Shown here in pieces: positions 35,095-46,049 of a stretch of DNA of 64,000 bases; position 1 is the first letter of the stretch, and the number at the start of each line of letters is the position of its first letter. The translations under genes were made by a program, and so were the position numbers. Source of the DNA: Zygnema cylindricum (lineage: Eukaryota; Streptophyta; Zygnematophyceae; Zygnematales; Zygnemataceae); the NCBI GenBank assembly GCA_037447655.1, contig JBBHKE010001099.1:61818-125817 (forward strand), read 5' to 3'. Below the pieces are notes generated by a model. The model was given only the letters and a program-made list of their open reading frames with translations, did not search any database and was not told the DNA's origin.

Positions 35095-36350
35095 GACAAT
35101 TTTCTCTAATGTTGGTTTCGGAAAAAAAAAATTATGTACGAACCGGTACGAAACAGTACGCCGTCGAAAAACCCCACTTTTTCGCTAATGGAGTTCACCT
35201 AAGTCAAACGTGTGAATTACCGCCAGCAGCCTATTTTATTTATATGTGCTGCCGCTTTGTTATAGAAACCTGCTACGGCGGTGAATTATTTATTTTTACG
35301 ACGTCGACGTCATATACCGACACTTTTTAAATCACGCCAATATTCGCCGATCAAAGTTGTTCCTGACCGATTGGCCAATCTAAAATCAAATTGCAGTAGC
35401 CTGTCATAAAATGTACTTCAAATGTATTCGACAACTACTCCACAGAAGAAATCGTCTCGCGAATTAGCAATTCCCTTGAAATATTATTAGATACGACAAG
35501 ATTGACAAACGGCACTCCGGTACAACCGTACAAGCCTACAATGGACGTTTGCCCGCCCTTATATTCGTACATGGAACCAAGTGAATGTAAGAATTTAACA
35601 ACGCAATAAACTGGTATTTCTAGTGTTGTGTATCGGCAGCCACTTGCAAATAACCGATATGTACCTTTTTTTGAGCTACCGATAACCGATATACTATATC
35701 GATATATTGGTACCGGTATCATCGCTATGGATTACCAGTATATCGCAATGGATTACCGATAATTATCGGGCCGATAACAATCGGCGATAGCTCCGTACTC
35801 TGGTACTGAATGGATTACTAAAAAAAATTCAGAAGCCCACCCCCCCTGTCGCGGCATCGTCGTAATCATTTTGTACCTTTTTCCGTACCATAAATTATGT
35901 ACTGTTTGTATAGGTCAGCCCCCCAACCGATAGTTATTGGCGATAAGTTTTTGTTGGTTCCGAAGCGATTTATCGGGACCCCTCACCGTTCGATAACCGA
36001 TAGCTATTGGTATCAGTTTTATCGCGATACACAACACTAGAGTTATACGTATTAAAGTAAAATTTGTAATGCTAATTTGGCATTTGTCTGGAAAGTACAC
36101 CGTGAATCGTTAGTAGACTATAGAAATTATTAGTGTCAATAATGAATTAGTGTCATTGATGTTATTTGTGTATCAATCCCATTGTGAAAAAAATGTTTAA
36201 TTGTAATTTCTCTATAACGCTGATTTAGGTATACAGAATCCGCCGTCATTATATATACGTTAAAATAGGTAGAAGTACAAAATCTGACTATCCGTACCAC
36301 GTCGCGTCCTTTCAGTGTAATTAATCCATAATTCTAATTTGGGTTTGCGA
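35095..36350 (-). repeat. Right arm of the inverted repeat, with a coding-like segment and nested insertion
   Basis: It is the reverse complement of the left arm, with extra DNA. At 35435-35615 the minus strand has a protein-like open stretch (VVKFLHSLGSMYEYKGGQT, GCTGVPFVNLVVSNNI) that I cannot assign. The same segment recurs, broken by stops, on the plus strand near 17750-17890. A 419-bp TIR element is inserted at 35621-36039. Confidence 0.6.
35621..36039. mobile_element. 419-bp MITE with TAGTGTTGTGTATCG termini
   Basis: Perfect 15-bp inverted ends TAGTGTTGTGTATCG and CGATACACAACACTA bound a segment rich in ATCGATAT/CCGATAA self-complementary words. If the outermost TA is a duplicated target, the element begins GTGTTGTG. 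It interrupts the right arm of the inverted repeat and has no coding capacity. Confidence 0.8.
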
Positions 36351-36652
36351 ACGCGTTTGTCGCAAACTCGACTCCACGTTTATTCTAAGCGCAGTTCTGT
36401 ATGCAACCGACATAAGTTAACTACAATTTCTGTACAATTTTCGGTAATCAAGTACAGTTTTGTACCAGCAAACACATTCCGTACACCACACTATTCATGA
36501 AATAAGTACGGAAATTCCATTGACGCTAATTCACAAGAACCGTAATTAACGTCACGGATAAAATAGAATCAGTCACTGTATTTCAGGTATCAATGTCAAA
36601 ATTTTGGGGCGCCGATATAGAGGACTTAAGTCTAATAACGATTCACGGTGTA
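36096..36652. mobile_element. 557-bp TIR element, TA target site
   Basis: The ends are TACACCGTGAATCGTTA and its inverse TAACGATTCACGGTGTA. Read as a TA duplication, the inverted repeats are CACCGTGAATCGTTA, a layout like Tc1/mariner-derived MITEs. Its right part matches 17905-18230 and its left part matches 33770-34024, in both cases inverted, so partial copies are dispersed. Confidence 0.7.
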
Positions 36653-37241
36653 GTGTTTCTAACATTATGTTTCTGCCAAAGAATGTGGAGGTTGAAGTAG
36701 CTTCATAAATACCAGGTAGTGATAGACAGTGTTGCAATTGGATCTTGTCGTCTGACATGATGGTAGCTTTTCACACATGCAAAGAGAATCACCGTTACGA
36801 CATTCTTACTTTTTTGTTGTGTACTAACCGCATTCCTTTTCGTAGACAACCCCTGATTAACCTCTGGTTTGCATGCAATTTAAACAGATTACCCCTAAAA
36901 GAGACATGTCCCACATATGAGCAAATGTCTCATCACTTGCTATGTTACTTAATTGCTGAAATTGGAGAATATTCGCTGAAATGACTATTGCATCCTCACA
37001 CAAGCCCTTTTATTTTCACTCTTCAGTATTAAAAGGAATCTGCGAGAAGAACATTGTTTCAATGTCAGCACAGTTCAAAACAGCTTAAATAATATCGTCT
37101 GAATGTGGCATCAAATTTGAGTTTCATGAACCAGGAAGGACAGAAATGATTTCCCACAGAACGAGCAGCAAGTGATCAACATCGTGCAACAGTGAAACGG
37201 TTAACTTAATGCACCAACTCGTATTCCAGAGAATGGCATTA
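36653..37241. other. No gene recognised
   Basis: Mixed-composition sequence with only short frames and no conserved motif. The plus frame at 36745-36984 has no family resemblance that I can see. Confidence 0.4.
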
Positions 37242-37444
37242 TACCGTGAATCTTTATTAATGTAGAGAAAATACAACGTTGGATTTATGTTCTAATTCAG
37301 TTCCGAATGGCGTGACTATTTTTTAACAGTTTAAAGAAGCAACTTTAAGAAAAACACAAATAGTATAGCAAAACTATTAGTTCAAGAGCTAGATTTAGGG
37401 GCATTAATATAGTAAACTTAACTCTAATAATGATACACGGTGTA
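37242..37444. mobile_element. 203-bp MITE-like element of the CACCGTGAATC family
   Basis: The left end TACCGTGAATCTTTATTAA and the right end TTATTAGAGTT (complement of AACTCTAATAA) with CACCGTGTA resemble the termini at 36096-36652. The body shares words with lipase intron 4. The ends have diverged. Confidence 0.5.
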
Positions 37445-38252
37445 CTAGACATTGGGTCTTTGCCACAAGCAAAAAATCCATGCCATTTTGAACCGCGCAC
37501 AGCTTCTATAAAAAGGGATAAGGTACTTTTTTATTTATACCAACAGGCTAACTTTGCAGCTACTGGTTCCTGTATGTCAAGTTTCAGACGCAAATTTAAA
37601 ACCTTCTTTTCTCTTTTCACAATTTCAACATGCAATACATTACATGAATCCTCGCACAGCTTCCGAACTAAATGAGCTAAATGACAAAAATTGAAGTATC
37701 AGTTACACGACAAAAACGCAAGTCACTGAAAATTTACTAGCAATACAGCCTACTAAGTAGGTTAAGTGAAATGGCTTCTGTCAAACAGTACAAAGTACTA
37801 ATTCCTCCGCGGGCACAAGCCTTCTCTTTAACTGCAGTTCAATGAAAATTCCGTAAATTCCTTCCTATCAGTACAAGATATACTATGTCTGAAAGAACTG
37901 GCTACAGCATTCATCCATGGCAAAAACCAACTCTAACTTTTGTGCAACGAGCTTTGTAAAATTTACCCGTCAAGAAAATCAGTTTGAACAAACAAATTGA
38001 GTCAAGGGCAATGAGGGCAAAGAAACCAAAGTTGGAGAGTGGCTTTGCTGCACTTGGTTTTGCATTTACATTCTTTGTCGTTTTTATTTTGACTTTCACT
38101 TTGGGATTGTTTAATACTATTTTCAGAAACTTAAAAGGCCAGCTTTCATTAGTATTGGCACAGAATTTGAATCAACAAAATTAGTGTGGGTTTGGTGTTG
38201 TTATTTATTCCATTTAGCGTGCTAACACTATTTAGCTTAAAGAGAGAGAGAG
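37445..38252. other. No gene recognised, left side of the gap
   Basis: AT-rich with short frames only. It ends in a (GA)n run at 38241-38252 where the assembly breaks, so a purine microsatellite probably caused the gap. Confidence 0.4.
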
Positions 38253-39000
38253 NNNNNNNNNNNNNNNNNNNNNNNNNNNNNNNNNNNNNNNNNNNNNNNN
38301 NNNNNNNNNNNNNNNNNNNNNNNNNNNNNNNNNNNNNNNNNNNNNNNNNNNNNNNNNNNNNNNNNNNNNNNNNNNNNNNNNNNNNNNNNNNNNNNNNNNN
38401 NNNNNNNNNNNNNNNNNNNNNNNNNNNNNNNNNNNNNNNNNNNNNNNNNNNNNNNNNNNNNNNNNNNNNNNNNNNNNNNNNNNNNNNNNNNNNNNNNNNN
38501 NNNNNNNNNNNNNNNNNNNNNNNNNNNNNNNNNNNNNNNNNNNNNNNNNNNNNNNNNNNNNNNNNNNNNNNNNNNNNNNNNNNNNNNNNNNNNNNNNNNN
38601 NNNNNNNNNNNNNNNNNNNNNNNNNNNNNNNNNNNNNNNNNNNNNNNNNNNNNNNNNNNNNNNNNNNNNNNNNNNNNNNNNNNNNNNNNNNNNNNNNNNN
38701 NNNNNNNNNNNNNNNNNNNNNNNNNNNNNNNNNNNNNNNNNNNNNNNNNNNNNNNNNNNNNNNNNNNNNNNNNNNNNNNNNNNNNNNNNNNNNNNNNNNN
38801 NNNNNNNNNNNNNNNNNNNNNNNNNNNNNNNNNNNNNNNNNNNNNNNNNNNNNNNNNNNNNNNNNNNNNNNNNNNNNNNNNNNNNNNNNNNNNNNNNNNN
38901 NNNNNNNNNNNNNNNNNNNNNNNNNNNNNNNNNNNNNNNNNNNNNNNNNNNNNNNNNNNNNNNNNNNNNNNNNNNNNNNNNNNNNNNNNNNNNNNNNNNN
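38253..39000. other. Assembly gap (748 N)
   Basis: Unknown bases. Frames reported across it are artefacts. The true length is unknown. Confidence 1.
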
Positions 39001-39544
39001 GTTGTAATGAGTCCTGAAGCATGTGAAAAAGGAACATTCGGATACGGTAGGCGATAACCAAAGAACCTACAGGGATCGAAATTCACTTTGAAATGGGAGA
39101 CCTAGAAATATTGGCCACAAGACACTGCCCGTTGCTGAAAGTGTTAAATATTTTCCAGGCAGTTAAATAACTTTTTTCATCACACAGTTTTCCGAGTTTC
39201 AATCATGACATCGCAATCGAAAGGTAAGATCGAAAGATCGAATGCTTGCCTTGCGAAAAAGATCCTTGTGAAAATAATCCGACAATCGATGACTTAGTTA
39301 AACACTGATTGCCCAAAAAATCTTTAAACTAATAGCGCTCGGAAAGTGTAGTCGCCTAAAGTTTCACTTAAAGCTAGGGACATCCAAGAAACCAATAGCG
39401 GATGGCATAGGCTTACAAGGAAAAAGTGTACGAAGTCCTGAGTAATGTTAACAATAGACCCCAGTGGTGATGGTGATACGCCTTCAAGAATAAATGTGGA
39501 ATAGCAGGCTCACCCGTTAGAGATAGACAGGGATAGGAAATTAA
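39001..39544. other. Short stretch between the gap and the TKI1-like gene, no gene seen
   Basis: No conserved frame. It should include the 3' UTR of the minus-strand TKI1-like gene. Confidence 0.4.
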
Positions 39545-42500
39545 TCAGTTACTGTTCGGCAGTTGAACTCCAATAGAGCCCAGGGAGTCTGACTGCACCA
39601 ACCAGCCCATCATGGAAGAAAGACAAGAGACGAATGAGTAGAGAGACGAGTGAGAGACAAGTGAGTTAGTAGAGAGACTGCTGAGGGTATAGAGGCAAGT
39701 GAGTCAGACAAATGATTCAACAGGATCTGCCTTGCTGTGGGCAAATTCGTAGTCCTAATTATCCTAATATATAACTAAAAACAGCACAAGAAAGCTCCAC
39801 CAAATGTACCAGGAAACACAAACCAAATATGTGATTGTGCAAAACCTGAATTTACAAGATAAAAGGAAAAGGCGAGACTGACGTACCCAAAATAGATCGA
39901 GACAAAGGCTGTCTCGGGACACTTCTGCGGTTGTAGTTCTCATTTGCAAAGAATGCTCAGAAGTAATTCCACGTGTGGGGTCCTTTGTGCCCTGTGATGC
40001 AGAAAAGATAATCACACTACCCTCTTGACTCAATACCCTAGCTTTGGCTTTCCATTGTTAGTAAAATATCCTGACGATGATAAGTGATAATGATGGCAAT
40101 GATACAGATGATAACGACGCTAATGATGATAATGATGGCAGTTATGACAATGATGACAATATGATAATGATGATAATGTCATTAAAATGTGGCTGCCTTC
40201 ACAACATAATGTTTTTGATAACCACTGACCCTTGTAAGGGAACAATAAAATGTATGCATGCCCTAACACAGCTTTCCAATGTTCTGGACGCATAACTGTT
40301 CAGAACATCTCAGCCGAGTTTGTAGAAATATACCAATTTTCCTGTGAGTCCTGAGGGACGGCATTTAAACTATTTAAGGGAGATCACCCCATAATACTCA
40401 GCTGTTCAATCCTCGCCTTCTATAATCTCAAATTCCTTCCCACCTTCTTAAATGTTCTGTTCCTTTTTCTCTTTACATCTGTGAATCATTTCATAATCAT
40501 GCGATCCACAAAAGCTTACCCTTTCAAAAGAGTGCCTGCCAGAAGCCAGCCGATCTTGTACTCCTTTCTGCACAGCATTTCCCTCAGATAAATAGCTGCC
40601 TGCGAAGGGGGTTCTTCCTTCATCAAATCCGTCTCGTGTGTCCTCGTTAGCCCAAAGGTTAGTAATTGGGGATTTCTGTCTAGGAAAGTCTCCAAAAAAG
40701 AGAGGTGTGTGAGAAGGCAAGCCGGATTCACAACGTTCCGGGGTACATTCCCGGACCTCATGCTCAGTACAATCTTCGTTTGTGCCCACAAGGTGCTGCA
40801 GAAAAAACCAGAACCCAGAAAAAACTGTCAAAAAGAGGACAAATCAAACTCACCCATTTGACAATAACCTCTTCAACGAAAATTATCGCATCAAAGCTTG
40901 AAAAACAAAACCATTCCAAAAATTCGACTATTTTACAAAAGTCATGTATATGTTTATGAACAAACCTAGAGAGGCGAGACTCACCTCAGAACCCCATGGT
41001 TTACAACCAAACCCATCATGGCTGAGCTCCGAAAGAAAGCTGTGATTACTCCTGTCGAAACCACTCTTCTGGAATTCCTTTTGTGATCCTCCCAAGTATA
41101 AGCCAAAAGCCACACTTTCAGGCATCGACTTACTATGGTTACCAAGCTCCACTGCCTCTGCCCTGAAATGGGAAGGTTGTTTGGACGCTTCCACGACTCC
41201 AGGCTGTGCATCACAACTCTGCAAAAACCAGCCCAATGGTACTGATTTTTCATGGACTTCTAAGGGCCATTTGAAACCACTGCTAAAGAAGAAACCCAAG
41301 ATTTAACAAGATTTTGTTTCTACAACATTGAGCTCACCGTTTGCGCCATTCTAGAGAGAAAATGAGTGTCCTTCTGTGTTCTGTCAGGTGTGGAATTCCC
41401 CAAGCTGGGCCTTACAGAAGACTCACGTTGCCTTTCCCTTTCACTGACAGGAAGGGGAACAGACAGAAGGGATGGACCTGGAGGACTCGGCCAACCATAT
41501 CTGCATCACAAGTGTTATAACCTTCTGTGTTAGTTTGGAATCATAAATCAGAAGTGTGGAATGTAGAAATGTTATGCTACTAAGTTTCCACAGTGTCCCT
41601 ACCCCACAACTTTTCTTTAAGAAAGAATACTCAAGGACACAAAGTTCACAACACAGCTGCCACTTGAAACAAGAAGTGTGGACACGCCAAAACTCAAACC
41701 GTAAAAATTGAAGTTCAACAGAGCAAACTTTCCACTTCAAAATGAGGAAACAAAACCTGAATAAACAGACAGAAATCGCAGCAACTGGTGAGCTGTATTA
41801 TGCAACAGACTCATGAATGGATCACAATGAGCAGTCTGGACTCTCCCACAGTACCTCAGACGGAGGACCACTCCTCCAAGGGCTGTCCAAATGTCACCCA
41901 CGGTAGTGGTCACGGACTCATTGCCCCAACTGACTTGATCATCTAAAATGTCTCCACGACACGGATGGAGACGAACTTGACGCCCTTTTGCTACTGACGA
42001 ATTCTTCCATTTTTCGCTCAATCGTTCCACCACCGCTGCTACTGATTTACTCGCCTTCAATGATAATTGGTAATGCGGATTGTACCCATCCTGCCCAACC
42101 AATGCCAACCTCAAAAAACGGACTTACATCCTTGATCATATCCCATATGGAACTCTTTTTAAAATGTGAAGAAGCGCGGAAGTTTGGACAGTGAAATTGC
42201 TGGATGGTCTGCTGAGAAACAAAGGTACCTTTTGTAAACTGTGAAGTGTGTCCTCGTCTTTAGGGAAGAGCTGCAACGTCAATTTAGTCGCTACTGCGGT
42301 TCTGTCCCTCTCCTTCTCGTGCTTATACAGCACTTCAGGAGGTTTAGAGCAGGAGAACAGGGGATCTGACAGGATGCTTTCAAGACCGGGGTGTCTACCT
42401 GAGGCTAAGCTTTCGATCATTGTCTCTAATCCTCCATCCCACGTTTCATTTGCACCACTTAATCGAGGTTCTGGAATTTCCTTCGGATGCTCTTGAAAGA

Positions 42501-45481
42501 CAGGATTAATAGCAGCCGATTCAAGGCAAGGAGGAACTGCAAAAGAGACTTTGAGAGATTTAGATAAGCAGGCAGCTAGGGATGCACTCAAAGCCTCTTT
42601 TCAACTTTCAGCATAGGAACAACAAGACCATACATTCTACTAGTGATTTTGTGGCAAATGAAATAATTAAATAAATCTCCTGGCAATAGAAGCCTAGAGT
42701 GGGAGAACAAACCTTGAGTTTTCTTCTTTTTTTCTCTCAGTACATCAAGGAAAGTCGAGGGCGGCAAACTAGGACGAATCCTCTTTCTTACTGTTGCTCG
42801 ATTTTGGCACACCGGATGGTCAACGGCAGACGGAAATGCCACATCCCTTATATCTCTTCCCAGCTCTTCCCTCGTATCTATGCTTCCCTGACTTCCACCC
42901 TTAGCGTGATTTGATTCGTCGACAAGAAAACGTGTGACATTTTCAGGAATCAACGTCTTTGATTGTGTTTCAGTCTCACCAGCCACAGTTTTTGAATGTA
43001 TTTCGGTCTCACGTACCACAGCCTTTGAATGTGTTTCGGTCTCGCAGACCACAGTTTTCGAATGTGTTTCAATGCTTTGTAGACCTGCCTCGGCAATCAC
43101 CGTCACTGAATATGTTTCAGTACTTCGGATGCCTTTGTGATAAATCACGGTTTCTGAATGTGTTTCAGTGCTTTCTAGAGCCGCCATTTTTGAATCTGTT
43201 TCACTAGTATGCAGACCTGCCTGACAAATCAACGTTTCTGAATGTGTTTCAGTGTTTTCTAGACCTGTGTTAAGAGCCGCCATTTTTGAATCAGTTTCAG
43301 TACTTTGCAGATCTTTTTCAAGAGTTACAGTTTTCAAACGTCTTTCAGTGCTTTGTGAAACCGCATGCGCATTATCTTCTGCCAATCGGAGGGCATTCTC
43401 CTCAGGAGGGGCATCTTCATTTATAATATCTTGTTCGGTGCGCTCATTCAATTGCTGCGCCTGCGAGCAACCAAGACAGGAAAGCGTTTGACTAGAAGTT
43501 CCAGTACTTGTATGGTGTGAAACATGAGGTGTAGTAAACTGAGCTCCCAACGCAAATCTCTGGCTAATTTTCCTTCTCCAAAACAGACAAGTGCAGAAAA
43601 TGTAGGCGAAGTAGCGAATAACGCACCAGTAGTTTCACCAACCGACGTTGGTGAGCGAAACGTTTTCTATTTGAGACTTCAGAGCATCGATTCTCCCGCT
43701 GTAGTTTCCACCTGCACAAACACAGCTCCCTTTGTCATCACCGTAATTCAAACTCTGGGCGACAAACAACAATCATAGAACAGTACGGTTCAACTAACAT
43801 CACACTTAGACGATGAACTCGCAAGCAGGATACTCACCAGGCTAATAGTGCGTCACAAGCCTCTGCACCGCGGCTGAGCCTTACTGCAAATTCAGGACCC
43901 AGGAGCTGCTTCAAGCGCTTCAAAGAGCGATAAAAGTAGTGCCGCGCCTGCATCCAGGGACAACATTTGCCATTCATCAAAACCTTTGTGAAATTGTTCA
44001 TGAACCTGGACTGTATTTCAACATTCGCAATATGTTCAGACACTTAGCAAGAATGGAAGCATCACCTGTAGTGCATGTGCATTTCTACAATAATGTCCAG
44101 AAAAGAACTGACCACTTCTCCAAGCTGCAAGGCTAGTCCAAAATAAAGCATCTTTAATGGGCCAAACATATGAACATACCTGCTGCTTACTCTTGCTTCC
44201 CAATTGTTCAGCAATGCGTGCAAAATCCTGTGGGCACCAAACGCTTAAACCAAATTGATGTAAGAAAAGTTGTCATCTACAAGCCAGTGCTTCCACGGAT
44301 GCTAACAAGGTATTCAAAGGAGTGATTAGCCACATGATGTTCACCTTTCCCAATTCCTTTAGGGCAGTAAAGAATGCTCGTTCCTCAGTGGAGCTCCACG
44401 CATCCCAAGCTCGTTTTATTTTTCCACCTGCACATTCCCGATATGAAATTTCAAAACTTTTTCGTGAAATAATCCGACACTGTTTTGTCAAGTGTTGATT
44501 CCCTTGTCATCACAAGTATAATTATTGACAAGCATGCGACTAATGTCGGTGATATGCAGAGTGATCCTGCGAGACTAGACATCGTCAAGACTTACCAGGT
44601 GTCTTTCTTGTGTTATAACTGAAGGTCCTCATAACACATTCACGTAGCGGCTTTGTGAGACACAATAGCTATTAACAGGTTTCAATTGGTTTTTGAGCTG
44701 TAAGCAACTTGCTGGCTTTGGCAGTTATTTACAGAGATCCAGAACTCCGACCCCATTGACAAACATGGATTTTATGAAATAACACTGCACATATTCTATT
44801 TGTGGAAAAAACAGCCCTACTGCCTAACCTATGTCTGGGAAAAACATGGGTCTCGAGGCTAAAGGAAATGAAAATGCTGTCAATGTTATCTGTATTGCCA
44901 AGTGATGCCACATTTCATGAAACATTTCCAAAACTTAACCAACACTCACTGTAAAGGCGAAGATTTCGAAGTGTTGTGGCAAAATAGACAGCAAAGTTGT
45001 ACTCATATCACAACGATGTAAAACACAAAGACGTTCAGAAAAAGAGAGAATTCATTTTTTTAAATCGATGTACCACTTACAAGAATTGAGTTTTTATGTG
45101 ATGACAAGCTTCTGATGGTAAAAACCATAAAAGGCTACGCAAATGCAAAAGACAAATCAGTGGACTGTGGACAAATCAGTAGCATCTGCAACAATTTCTT
45201 AACAGCTTTTCACAAATAAGATTGTTACAAAGTTACCACATTAATTTCTCTGCTGTCAATGTTCTTTTTTACAGTTTTCTCGCGTTATTAGGGTTTTCTA
45301 GGTTTTTCTCTCCCAGTGTTTCACAATCATCCAGTTTCTGCTGAAAAGAGCATCATATACACACGACCCTGTTTTCCGTACATTACCCTGTAATTCAAGA
45401 GCACTAACCAGTTTCCTCCACCAGTGTTGTGTCGGAATCGTATGCATTGGCCTCCATGGCCGGCTGCAGCATTGAAATCAT
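39545..45481 (-). CDS. TKI1: TSL-kinase interacting protein 1 (TKI1)-like SANT/MYB protein
   Basis: Minus exons: 45481-45409, 44427-44345, 44227-44180, 43947-43838, 43711-43627, 43559-42713, 42596-42229, 42090-41855, 41500-41338, 41218-40985, 40795-40520, 39991-39887 and, tentatively, 39592-39545. Phases agree; the total is about 891 aa. A SANT domain (RAWDAWSSTEERAFFTALK, FARIAEQLGSKSKQQ, RHYFYRSLKRLKQLLGPE) is followed by a basic linker, a large repetitive exon, then LTLQLFPKDEDTLHSLQ, DGYNPHYQLSLKASKSV and TVGDIWTALGG..LRLRYGW, as in Arabidopsis TKI1, which interacts with the chromatin-related kinase TOUSLED. A nuclear chromatin role is inferred. In-frame starts at 45481, 45472 and 45457 are possible. 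Exon 6 holds an unusual array of (S/T)-E-T-H-S-K-T units. The last exon (ending LPNSN) is uncertain. Confidence 0.88.
40075..40185. repeat. GATGATAAT simple repeat in an intron
   Basis: Irregular (GATAAT/GATGAT/GACAAT)n, plus-strand purine-biased, between exons 11 and 12 of the TKI1-like gene. Confidence 0.85.
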
Positions 45482-45741
45482 TTCAAGCAGAAGTCGACGA
45501 AGCAAATGTGTTGAGGTGGTCCTGACTTACAAGGGCCTAAAAGTTTGAACTTTTGGAACGGTATCCCGTTACGAGCATATTGATCTGATTCGCTGTCGTA
45601 CATATAACCTTTACGAAAGCGTAGCAAAAAACGCTTAACATTCACGTTCGGACAGCGAAACAGATCGCAATATGTTCGCAAACGGTATATCGCCCTTAGG
45701 TTCCAGTCCATTGCGTTACAGCCGTACAGGTCCACGTTTTG

Positions 45742-45812
45742 ATTATTTGGAGGGAAAGATCATTCTAATTATTTGGAGGGAAACCTCACTTTTATTATTT
45801 GGAGGGAAATCT
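45742..45812. repeat. 26-bp tandem repeat, three copies, upstream of the TKI1-like gene
   Basis: ATTATTTGGAGGGAAA recurs at 45742, 45768 and 45794, 26 bp apart, with variable 10-bp filler. It lies about 260-330 bp upstream of the TKI1-like start codon, in the likely promoter. Confidence 0.8.
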
Positions 45813-45858
45813 TTTAACTTGGCGACGACGTTCGGCCCGTAGCTCTCTACTGACGACT

Positions 45859-46037
45859 TGACGAGAAGGTGTTGTCGCGTAGTGGGGGAGGAGCAGGAAA
45901 TACAAAGCGACGAGAACAAAAATGTGTTCCTGGTCCTCCCCCACTGCGCGACAACACTTTCTTCTCGTCGCTTATGCATTTCCTGCTATCCTGCTACAGT
46001 ACTCCCCCACTGCGCGACAACATCACCTTCTCGTCTC
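45859..46037. repeat. Inverted and direct repeat cluster with GTTGTCGCG..GTGGGGGAG units
   Basis: GACGAGAAGGTGTTGTCGCG followed by TAGTGGGGGAGG (45859-45891) faces CCTCCCCCACTGCGCGACAACA (first half at 45935, then CTTCTCGTCGC). A third copy in the inverted orientation ends at 46037. GCAGGAAAT/ATTTCCTGC is also inverted. The cluster could form a cruciform or be a degraded foldback element. Confidence 0.8.
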
Positions 46038-46049
46038 TATGTTTCGAAC

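Noticed and set aside
38186-39086. Long open frames on both strands across the N block
   Set aside because: They exist only because N codons are not stops; the real sequence is unknown.
42934-43207. Plus-strand repetitive frames (NVFQC-type repeats)
   Set aside because: Antisense shadow of the repeat array in the TKI1-like exon.
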